Origin: Mesostigma viride
Taxonomy: Eukaryota; Streptophyta; Mesostigmatophyceae; Mesostigmatales; Mesostigmataceae
NCBI GenBank assembly: GCA_009746045.1
Contig: RPFO01001390.1
Coordinates: forward strand, 12,501-67,353
Direction: 5' to 3'
DNA: 54,853 nucleotides
Both the position numbers and the translations under genes were made by a program. Within the stretch, counting starts at the first letter, position 1, and every line of letters begins with the position of its first letter. This document shows, one piece after another, positions 23,503-32,384 of the stretch. A model generated the notes under the pieces. The model did no database searches. It was not told the origin of the DNA and saw only the letters and a list, made by a program, of their open reading frames with translations.

Positions 23503-24109
23503 TAGTAACTTGCACATGCACCACATGCGCAAGGAGGACACCAAGAGCTTCACCAACCACCGTCGAAAGCTTGGCTGTGATGCCAAGGGCAAGGGTGTGG
23601 GGGTGTCCATGTTGACACAGTGCATGAAGGCTGACAAGGTCAGGCAGAGATTGTGCAGGGAGGTGCCACTACCTCCTAGCTAGCGATACCGAGATGAGGG
23701 CGCGCAAACGCATCAGCGCCATGCCGCGTGTTGAGTAATTTGCAACTACATTACTTGGCATGCTGTGGGTGCACGTGTAAAATGACCTTTCTAGCCATGC
23801 ATGCGACAGCTGCCAATATTATGTTCAGCAAGCTCCTCCCTATAATAGAAATTGCGTGAGCATCCACATGGCCACATGTGCATATTGTCAGCTGTGTCTA
23901 TATCAATGAACTTTTATGTATGTCTCCTGGACGGGTTGTCTTACATCACTCGTGAATGGTTTCCATGTTTTAGTGAGTCATCTTATTTGAGTTGACCAGA
24001 TTGTCTCCTTGATATTCCACACTGGCAGTTTCGCATCCATGGGTAAGAATTTGTAATGGAAACTGGCAGGTATGGCATTGATAGCTCTACCAAATAGAAC
24101 ATGATCGGC
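23503..24109. other. Unassigned interval after the microsatellite
   Basis: A plus-strand frame from the repeat stays open to 23683 with ordinary composition ([18 protein letters not shown]). It could be an exon piece, but no splice sites or homologues can be named. Nothing else is seen. Confidence 0.35.
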
Positions 24110-24600
24110 CTGAATTTTTGTGGAATGTCTAAAATCATGATGGCTAAGATGCATGCAAGTTTCCAGCCTCAACAGAGCACATCTTGTACGGAAACTGCAC
24201 TGAAATGTGATGAAAAATACGAAAAACGTGCATTTTTGGTAACATTTGTGAGCAAACTGACATCAAATACCCTCTGATGGTTCTGAATTTTTGTGGAATG
24301 TCTAAAATAATGATGGCAAAGATGCATGCAAGTTTCCAGCCTGAACTGAGCACATCTTGTATGGAAACTGCCATGGAATGTGATGAAAAATACGAAAAAC
24401 GTGCATTTTTGGTAACATTTGTGAGCAAACTGACATCAAATACCCTATGATGGACCTGAATTTTTGTGGGATGTCTAGAATAATGATGTTTAAGATGCCT
24501 ACAAGTTTCCAGCCTCAACCGAGCACAGCTTGTATGGAAACTGCAATGAAATGTGATGAAAAATACAAAAAACGCACATTTTTGCTAGCATTTGGTGGCA
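24110..24600. repeat. About 173-bp tandem repeat, 2.8 copies
   Basis: Units starting CTGAATTTTTGTGG lie at 24110, 24283 and 24457 and share CAAGTTTCCAGCCT, CACATCTTGTA and ATGTGATGAAAAATAC. Divergence between units is low. It is part of the interior of the 7.4-kb element. Confidence 0.9.
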
Positions 24601-24850
24601 TTTTGTTACCAAATGCGGTTGGATGACCATCAGATCTTGTGTACAGTCATTAGTCATGAGTATCAACTTACTTGCAAACAGCCAGGTCAAGAACTCTTTA
24701 TTTGCATATTAGAATGTATTTGTTTATATTAAAATCTGGAAAACTGCTAAAAATAGAAATGCCAAAAATAGGTCAGCTGAGGTCCGGTAAGTCCGGAAAG
24801 TTGCAATCCTTCTACTGGTGTCCTGAACATGCTACCTACCAAGATCTAGC

Positions 24851-25859
24851 ATGTTTCGACAATATTTGCATCGTACAGGAGTTATAAGGCTGTTTTTTGG
24901 CACTTTCAGACCGTTGTGTGCGGAGCATGACGATGGAACGGGCGTAGCACGGCCAACGGGGGAGGAGACTGAGAGCGCAGTTGATGCGGGGACACCCGTA
25001 GGTGATGAAGGGCGGGGGAATAAGAAATCGCACGTGTACGTCAAGGTTAAGGCCCTGACCGAGAGGGTCAATGCTTTGGAGAACCAACGAAGAATGCCAT
25101 CCACCCCAGCAAGTGCTGCACCCAGCTCCAGCACTGGCGTTGGCACGGAGCTTCGCCGGCCCGCTGCGCCTGCCGCGTTGGGGCAACGCGAAAGCTTCAG
25201 CGCGGCCCATGGCCAAGTGACAGGACTGCAACCAGCACACCGTCAACAAGAGCCACGCGCGCGCGCAGTCGCAATGGATGGGCCGAGGCAGCTGGATCGG
25301 GAGGGGGAACCGTACGGCGAGCACGGTGTGTACGCGCCGTACGACCAAGGAATGCATGCCCAGCCTACTGCCGCTGGCAGGCAAGCGGCCAATGCTTATG
25401 TATACCATGCCGGCATGTACGATCCACAGCCTGGCGAAGGGTCGGCAGCTGATACACATCAGCCTTGAGGTCGCGGCACATTGCAACAAACCACCTACGT
25501 TGAGAACCCTGAGCCCGTGCAGCATTACAATGACGGCACTTACCGTTATGCCGCAGCCCCCCCTCTAAGGAGATCTCCAAGGAAGACAAAGCCGAGGCCC
25601 CAAATCCCCAAGGCCGCCGGGGAGCAAGACTGGCAACATCATGTGATGAGTGATGAGGGAGGAGGTTATGCAGCCAGGGATTCTCATTTCATGGGTCATA
25701 GTCATTTTGATGAGCAAGGGACGTGGGCCTACAACGCCCACGTCCGGCCGGCCCCACAACCAGGCACATGCCCAGGCTCCACCGCGGAAAAGGCCACCCT
25801 ACTCGCAAGATGTAGACGAGTCGGGGCAACACGATTATTATGGTTCATATTAGATTGGG
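24851..25859 (+). pseudogene. Decayed low-complexity reading frame in the 7.4-kb element
   Basis: A frame of 205 codons (24851-25468) is followed, in the same frame after one stop, by open sequence to about 25780. A frame change then leads to a natural-looking end (DVDESGQHDYYGSY, stop near 25857). Composition is coding-like: KKSHVYVKVKALTERVNALE could be a short coiled coil, followed by Pro/Ala/Gln-rich and basic SPRKTKPR stretches. It looks like the disordered C-terminal part of a protein. The family is not recognised. An intron removing the stop is an alternative to decay. Confidence 0.38.
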
Positions 25860-26160
25860 CATGTATGGTTTTGATACGGCATTTGCTTGGCACCAGATTC
25901 TGCATTAAAGAAAGCTGTATGCAAATCATTGTCAGGTAAGTTTAAGCTAATTTATACATTATTTTATCTTGCATTTGATATTAAAGAGGCAGAGAGACAC
26001 AGTTGGCAGATGCAAGTTTGCTAGGCCATGTAATAGGGATTATTGGTCATCCATCATATTCATAAATTTTCTTTTATTTATACATGGTTGCATAATACAT
26101 TAATGTTGCGTTAATACTTTGTGGCACTAAACAACAAAATCATGAAATGCTAGTGCTATC

Positions 26161-26926
26161 GTGTCATATTGTCACTATCATGCTGTCACGGTGTCACAAT
26201 GTCACGATGTCACGGTGTCACAATGTCACCTCATGTTAATCAGTGCTTCTGGGCAATGTAATATCATTGTTGCAACCCCATGGGCGCCACATTACCTTGT
26301 GACACCATACAAAATCGTAAAATACTAGCGTTATGGTGCCATCGTGTCACGGTGTCACGGTGTCACGGTGTCACGGTGTCACGGTGTCACGGTGTCACGG
26401 TGTCACGGTGTCACAATGTCACCTCATGTTAATCAGTGCTTCTGGGCAATGTAATATCATTGTTGCAACCCCATGGGCGCCACATTACCTTGTGACACCA
26501 TACAAAATCGTAAAATACTAGCGTTATGGTGCCATCGTGTCACGGTGTCACGGTGTCACGGTGTCACGGTGTCACGGTGTCACGGTGTCACGGTGTCACA
26601 ATGTCACCTCATGTTAATCAGTGCTTCTGGGCAATGTAATATCATTGTTGCAACCCCATGGGCGCCACATTACCTTGTGACACCATACAAAATCGTAAAA
26701 TACTAGCGTTATGGTGCCATCGTGTCACGGTGTCACGGTGTCACGGTGTCACAATGTCACCTCATGTTAATCAGTGCTTCTGGGCAATGTAATATCATTG
26801 TTGCAACCCCATGGGCGCCACATTACCTTGTGACACCATACAAAATCGTAAAATACTAGCGTTATGGTGTCACGGTGTCACGGTGTCACGGTGTCACGGT
26901 GTCACGGTGTCACAACATGTTGGGAC
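26161..26926. repeat. Right subterminal GGTGTCAC arrays in a higher-order repeat
   Basis: A unit of 8-mers (GGTGTCAC) plus about 140 bp of unique sequence (CCTCATGTTAATCAGTGC ... AAATACTAGCGTTATGG) repeats about four times. Anchors CAATGTCACCTCATG lie at 26221, 26414, 26599 and 26752, so unit lengths are 193, 185 and 153, differing by multiples of 8. Length change therefore comes from gain or loss of the 8-mer inside each unit. Confidence 0.93.
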
Positions 26927-28828
26927 AATAACCTACATGCTTTGGACTTACGAGAGGCCCTAAATAACAAAGTTTGAAAAATCTCAATTTGTAGTAGTGT
27001 TCTAGTACAAATCCAGACGAGCTTAGGGGATCCCCACAACACGTAGCTCAGGATGCGGTCTGCAGTGAGCTTGTCGAAAAAGCCGGGTTGGCTGGCGTCA
27101 AATTCGTCAAAAATCGGCTCGGCAGGGCGACTGTGCTTGGGTTCAGGCGACGCTGCTGGCGAGGCGAGCCCGAGAGGGGGCTGGGCGACCACTAGAGCTT
27201 GGCTAGTGGCGCCGCTGCCTTCTGGGCCGGTGGGCGAAGCTGCAGCCGGAGCTGCAGACGTATTTTCATTGCCGAGCGCAGCAGCCAGGCTGCCGGTTGC
27301 GTTGTTGTGCGTTTGCTCGTCATAATAGCAGTTCGCGTAATAGCTGCAGGCTGGTCACAATACTGCGTTACATCTGTACCCATTTATAGTAGCAGATGCG
27401 CCTAGAAAAGATGCATCGGTTGCAAGTGATCTGACGGACTTTGGGGCTCAGACGCGAAAGTTCTGAGCTCCGCCGTCAGCCATGGCTACCTCGTGGCTCG
27501 TGGCTCGTGGCTATATACGGGGCGCAATCATACGTCATTAATGTGCGCTACTTCAATGACTTCCATCCATCCCTAGGGTTCTACACAAGGAGCTAGAACA
27601 GAGACACCCAGATCTCTCACTGCCAAGATGGCAGGCAACATTAACCCGTGTCTTTTTACAACGCGATACATCGCGTTGTAGCCCTGGTTAGAACGCGATG
27701 TATCGCGTTGTAATCTGACACGTGGCAAACCTATTAAACATGCGATTTTTGGTCTGAAACTTTCAACATAGGTCAGAAACATCTCATAGAATTCAAGAAA
27801 AAATCCTGGTATTTTTGGTATTTTTTTTGTGACAGCTGCAAACAAATACGTACCACTGAAATCAGGCATTTTCGCGGGACGAAGGTGAAGACGACGGCGA
27901 TGGCGGCAGGTAGATCTATCTCGCCAGTTTTCGCGCGAATTTCAGTGGCTGTTGGGTGGCACGACCATAATGATGCGTTCAAAGGTTGATAATTAGGTTT
28001 CTACGAGTTTGTTGAGGTACTGGGGCAAAGGAAACGTAGTTTTTTCCCCTTTCTCACCCAACTTTCATGTGGAAACCCTGGAAACTGGCATAGATATTAT
28101 TACGTCAAGACTCGGGTCTGCTGCGCCAGCTGCGGCACCATCAGCTTGGTATTTCCATGGTGTTTCGACTTCTTAAAACATGTTTATTCATTCCGAACGC
28201 CCGGACTCTCGGCTAAACCGAGATTTGTGCAGACTTTTATTGGGTAGCTCCGGGCATGATGGTGCCTGCAAATAGCGAAAGGCGTGACCGTGGCTATTTC
28301 TACGGTATGCTGTATTTTCCTGGAAATGGCCTCTGCCACCGGCTCAATAGTGCTTGCAGGCGTAAGTATATCGTGTTTCTACCTAGTTTCTGCCAGTTTT
28401 CCACTTATATTTCTACCGACCTCTGCCCAGCCTCTCTAAGACCGCCATCCTACTCGACATTGCTTGCATGTCATCCATTGAGCAGGTTGCAGTTGTGCAG
28501 TATTTAGGTGCTGTATACGTCGTCAAGCCGTGCATATATCGTGAGGATTGGATGTTGATGGTTTATACTGCGTTGATTGTGCAAGAAGATCAGCTAGGTT
28601 CCCATAATCATGGTGTATAATCATGTGTTGTTAGCATCTTGCCACCATTTGCTAGCATGCATTCCAGCGTAAGTCTAAGCTACATGGTCACGAGATAGCC
28701 ATGGCTGACGGCGGAGCTCATAACTTTCACGTTTGAGCACCGAATTCAGCCGTGAATATCACAATCGATGCGTCTTGGCTACGACGCACATGCTGATATA
28801 ATTTTCCAAAGCTATTACGCAATATACG

Positions 28829-30224
28829 ATGAGCAAACGCCTCTCGACGCAACGCAGCCTGGCGGCTGCGCTCGGCAATGAAAATCCGCATGCAGCTTCG
28901 GCTGCAGCTTCGCCCACCGGCCCAGATGGCAACGGTGACACTAGTCGTGCACTGGTGCCCGCCCAGCAGCCTTCCGGGCTCGCCTCACCCTCTGCATCGC
29001 CTGAAACTAAGCGCAGTCGCTCTGCTGAGCCGCCTTGGGAAGAGACCTCCTTTGACGTCAACAGCTCCGGCTTCTGGCAACGCACTGAGCCCCAGTTGGT
29101 TCATAATTGGAAGACGTGTTTTACGGCAATCGTGAACGCCTCGCTTCTAGCCCTGTGCGTGTACCTCACGTCTCACAACCGTGGCCGCTGGCCTGGTGAC
29201 GGCAAGCTTGTCGACCCCGCCGAGGCTCTCCCAATCATTCACCGCATGCCTCGCCCCAGGCTTCAACGCTTCGCCCTCTGCTCCCTTGTTGGACGCTCCG
29301 AATCCGAGATCTGGGCTTCCCAACCGCCCCCCCCCACCTTCCCCACCGAAGCCACCATCCGCACCCTCCTCAAGGAAGCTTTCGAGCAGCACGTGACCCC
29401 TCTTGCCGCAGATGTGGCGGCACTTGGCGGCACGCTGGCTGCTGAGCTCCCCACCATCCCCACCGCCACCGCCACCCTCCTCGCCTCCACCCCCCCCCCG
29501 CCTCCACCGACTCCATCACCGCCCAGCTCCGCGACATCGACCAGCGCCTCAAGGATAATGCAATCGCTATCGAGGTCTTGCAGAACACAGCAGGCCTCAC
29601 CGCCCAGGCAGTGAAGGACATTGCCGCCAAGCCAGCCCCGGCTGGCCTGGCCGGCGATGCTCCTCCCATCACGACCTGGGCGGACATGCTTAAGCAACAT
29701 ACCACCTCCACCACCTCCGCCGTCGCAGCCCAGCTCCAGCGGCAGACGCTTGACCTCCGCGAGGAGGCCGAGCTCGCCAAGCGCAGCCTCAACGCCATAC
29801 TCAAGAACTTCGACATGGAAGAAGGTGAGAATTCCGAGAAGCTTGCACGTGCGTTTGAGAGCAAAATCCTTGCACGCATGGGCCTTCTTGGTGAGATCAA
29901 GCTGACCGCCCACCGCCTCCCCCGCGCGCGGGGTAAGGCAGGGGCGCCTCCGCTTCTTTTCATCTTTGATAGCCCAGCGGACAAGATTTCGTTCCTCAGA
30001 CGCCGCAAGCGCGGCTCGAGAATACTCACTTCACCGAGGACGACGACTTGACCCTGGCACAGCAACAACGGCGACGGGAGCTATGGCCGACCTACCTCCA
30101 GCTCCGGCAGACCAAGGCGGGCCAGCCGGTGTACTGGAAGGGGGCGGCCATCTACGTCGGCCACAAGCCCTGGCAAGCGACCCCCTCGACCACCGCGGCC
30201 CCAGCAACTCCAGCCCCAGCCTAG
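28829..30224 (+). pseudogene. LINE ORF1 protein, copy 2 (two frameshifts)
   Basis: The ATG at 28829 starts MSKRLSTQRSLAAALGNEN. A first frameshift falls in a C run near 29488 and a second near 30025. The composite frame covers about 460 codons to TAG at 30222-30224. Order: disordered Ser/Pro/Ala N-terminus, LLKEAFEQHVTPL, coiled coil (LQRQTLDLREEAELAKRSL), RRM-like part (EEGENSEKLARAFE, HRLPRARGK), then LTLAQQQRRRELWPTY-LQLR and VYWKGAAIYVG. These are the domains of L1 ORF1p-type RNA-binding proteins. Confidence 0.8.
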
Positions 30225-30604
30225 GGGAATACAGCAGTAGTGTAGAATAGTTAGACAGTGGCCTTGTACATGCCCGCCTACTACAGGCACTATACCAGCT
30301 GAGGCCTAGCCTTTTTAGTCATGTACATGTGTGCCTATGATGAGCCACCCTCCAGATGATGCCTAGCTTTATTTAATTATGCAGTGCCCATGCAGGGAGT
30401 AACTCTCTGCTGAGCAGCCATGCCCTAGCTTTTTGTATAGCTATGCTGATCTTCCCCCCCATGACAGGCTCCCCCTTCGCTGGGCATAGCTTGAAGATCA
30501 TGGGGATGCAAGTGCCCTGGTGCACCTAGAGCAACCTTGGGTCCTTTACATCCCCACCCTTGCAGGAAGTAGCTTAGGATGTATGATAGGCCATATGCCC
30601 CCCT

Positions 30605-30826
30605 GTGCAATCCCGCGGGAGGCACGCCAGATAGCTCCCCCTAGGGCAACGTGCGGCTGCCTAGATAGATGTTGTAGCTAGAATGCTGTTAGATAGATGT
30701 AGTATGTAGCCAATGTAGATAGATTAGACCGGTAGGAATGTTTGCACCCATCCATCCATCCATCGGGGTTAATGCTCCGTGACTCCCCAACGGGAGCACG
30801 AGTCTAATTAATTAATTAATTAATTA
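30605..30826 (+). mobile_element. SINE, 222 bp, in the LINE 3' UTR
   Basis: A 12-bp target-site duplication ATATGCCCCCCT flanks it (30593-30604 and 30827-30838). It starts GTGCAATCCCGCGGGAGG, has four CATC units internally, then GGGGTTAATGCTCCGTGA, CTCCCCAACGGGAGCACG and an (AATT)n tail. No clear pol III A or B box can be defended. The 3' hairpin resembles that of the LINE in which it sits. Confidence 0.82.
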
Positions 30827-31671
30827 ATATGCCCCCCTCTCAAGGGTTATGTGCTACATATACTCCCAACGGAGTTATGTTACAATTCAATTCAATTCAA
30901 TTCAATTCAATTCCAGCGTCATCTTTGCCTGCATGTAAGCTCATGGATCACTCAACCTATCCAAGCCTTGCATTACACGTGCCTCTTTCTTTCAGTATTG
31001 CACGCGTTATGGAATGAAAACCCAGCACCTCCGTTCCCACGAGGCATGTGCTCAACACGTTGTGAGAGTGGATGATGCTTTGGCTATGGCTGCCTGATTC
31101 AGTCACATTAGGTCATCTAGTCATGATGTCAGTGATGCATGTTTGATGCTGTATAACTTCTACAACACCTATTTTCAACGTTTTGACCCTCCAAGCTCAC
31201 TATGGCCCCGTTTATGGGGCTCGTGTCGTTGCGTCATGTTGTGAAGGGCTCTCATTTTTCCCACTGCGTTGTACTGCGTTGTAATTGTGATGCTAATGAA
31301 AAATAGCTCCAGTGGCCCAATGGGCCTGAGTTTTGTTTCACAGAGCCTGCATATGTTGCCCATCCATAGCTCGTGCAAGAAGCCAGATTTTTTTCATAAA
31401 CCATTTGTGAATAAGCACATGACTTGTGACCTAGGGTCAAGAAATTGCGGTCATGGTCAGACCCCGGCCCCTGTATTCAAACCAGCGTATCTCTCTAATG
31501 AATTAGCATTTTGTAGGTCTGAGTAGCTCAAAAAATCCTTTGATTTATGGGCTTTCATGAAAGTATATTCATGACCATGGAAAAAAATTTTCCTTAGGTG
31601 CTATACGCGTTCTTAAAAAAGGTTACAATTAACGCGATATATCGCGTTCTAATTAAAAAAACACGGGTTAA

Positions 31672-32384
31672 GACTAGCTACCCTACAACTACCTGACCAG
31701 CAAGCTATACTAAGTTACTAACTTACATTGGAGTTTAGACAGTAGTGTACTAGTTTCCGTAATGCCGGCCCCCCAAAACGGGTGTCATGGAGCCACACTT
31801 TCCAATTCACAAACAACCAAAAAACTTGAGCTACCGGGCAACCAAACAGCCAACTTCAGAAGCAAACAGCACTATGCACATTTCCGATGCAAAATTAATC
31901 ATATATACAATACGATTTCTGGCCTACGCTGGTCGTCTCATTGATATACTATGTTGCACACCCAAAACATACCTTTAACCTCCGGCCCCGGGCATCGGTC
32001 ACGTGGTGCACTGGGCCATGGCTAAAGGCGCTGCATTTCTCCAGGCACCTCAACCTGCATATCGATCGTTTTATCACACAGCCAAAGCTGGCAAGTACAT
32101 GAAATCTCGCGTTACATGATTGGAAGCCGTGGATTGATGGTTTGGTTGCTGACTCCGCTCACGCAAGAAACCACATTCCCAAGACTGACTTTTTCTCGAT
32201 GACACGCGGGGGGCGGGGAACCCCTCTGCAAATCAGGATTATACCCTGATGAAGAAATCAGGAATTTACAAGTACACGCCGCCGTATCTTGTTAATAAAG
32301 GCAATTTACTCTGCCGCCCTTACAAACAAGATCATGCGGAACCTTCTGCCGCTACCTGTATAGACAAACAGGATGCTGGCCCTC
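31672..32384. other. Interval between piggyBac-like element 2 and gene B
   Basis: No gene is seen. It holds a weak copy of the dispersed GGCCT-CGCTGG-GTC repeat at about 31919 and a G run near 32205. It is the 3' flank of gene B. Confidence 0.5.

Larger units (their letters stand above)
19610..27027. mobile_element. 7.4-kb TIR transposon with subterminal 8-mer arrays
   Basis: The ends are perfect 31-bp inverted repeats starting CCTAAGCTCGTCTGGA (19610-19640 and 26997-27027). GGATC is duplicated at 19605-19609 and 27028-27032. If the end is placed one base further out, a 3-bp GAT duplication also fits. Just inside each end are arrays of GTGACACC reading inward, as GTGACACC on the left and as GGTGTCAC on the right. 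The interior holds a small ORF (20203-20580), a 117-bp-arm hairpin, a 1.4-kb microsatellite, 173-bp tandem repeats and a decayed frame (24851-25859). I recognise no transposase, so it is non-autonomous or of a type I do not know. Confidence 0.8.
16802..27323 (-). pseudogene. LINE ORF1 protein, copy 1 (broken by insertions and frameshifts)
   Basis: ORF1 proteins of L1-type elements bind the element RNA as coiled-coil trimers. The N-terminal half lies at 27323-27028: a low-complexity Ser/Pro/Ala region with one frameshift near its start, then DKLTADRILSYVLWGS. The middle resumes at 19609 (LIELCKQLFHQGR, later LLKEAFEQHVTPL) and includes a coiled-coil stretch (LQRQTLDLREEAELAKRSL) and an RRM-like part (NVIVKNLKMEEGENSEKLARAFE). 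After the second insert, 17157-16802 carries HRLPRARAK, ADKISFLRRRKRLE and LTLAQQQRRRELWPTY, the usual order of RRM and C-terminal domain. Removing the 7.4-kb insert and one GGATC copy restores an unbroken frame at that junction. Confidence 0.8.
16353..27516 (-). mobile_element. ORF1-only LINE, copy 1, split by two nested transposons
   Basis: Reading on the minus strand, a 5' UTR containing GCCATGGCTGACGGCGGAG leads to ORF1 (from the ATG at 27323). ORF1 is interrupted at 27027/19610 by the 7.4-kb TIR element and at 18868/17162 by a piggyBac-like element, then ends at 16802. A 3' UTR and an (AATTC)n-type tail follow, ending at 16353. Near-identical 12-bp direct repeats (ATTGC[G/A]CCCCGT on the minus strand) at 27517-27528 and 16341-16352 mark both ends of the original insertion. 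Without the inserts it is about 2.0 kb, which matches copy 2. No ORF2 is present in either copy. Confidence 0.82.
28681..30909 (+). mobile_element. ORF1-only LINE, copy 2
   Basis: A 10-bp target-site duplication ATTCCAGCGT flanks it (28671-28680 and 30910-30919). It contains a 5' UTR with GCCATGGCTGACGGCGGAG, ORF1 (28829-30224), a 3' UTR with a nested SINE (30605-30826), a terminal hairpin (ACTCCCAACGGAGT) and an (AATTC)n tail. It lies head to head with copy 1, about 1.2 kb apart. Neither copy has ORF2, so this is a half-LINE family comparable in structure to mammalian HAL1. It must use reverse transcriptase in trans. Confidence 0.83.
27641..31671. mobile_element. piggyBac-like element 2 (4.0 kb with nested LINE)
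   Basis: The ends read TTAA-CCCGTGT plus a T-rich stretch, in inverted orientation (27641 and 31671). Subterminal palindromes AACGCGATACATCGCGTT (left, two copies) and AACGCGATATATCGCGTT (right) follow. Without the LINE at 28681-30909 it would be about 1.8 kb, close to elements 1 and 3. No transposase is seen. Confidence 0.78.

Noticed and set aside
21888-23683. Long PPSL, THPP, REGG and GWVG frames
   Set aside because: Artefacts of the compound tetranucleotide array; open on both strands in several frames.
24110-24600. Centromeric satellite
   Set aside because: Only about 2.8 units, located inside a transposon. Unit length alone is not evidence.
26161-26926. CRISPR-like repeat/spacer pattern
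   Set aside because: The apparent spacers are the same about 140-bp sequence each time, so it is a nested tandem repeat.
19615-27020. Copy 1 LINE pieces at 27.3-27.0 kb and 19.6-16.8 kb as two separate LINE fragments
   Set aside because: Removing the TIR element and one GGATC copy joins them in a single continuous frame, and 12-bp duplications flank the whole.
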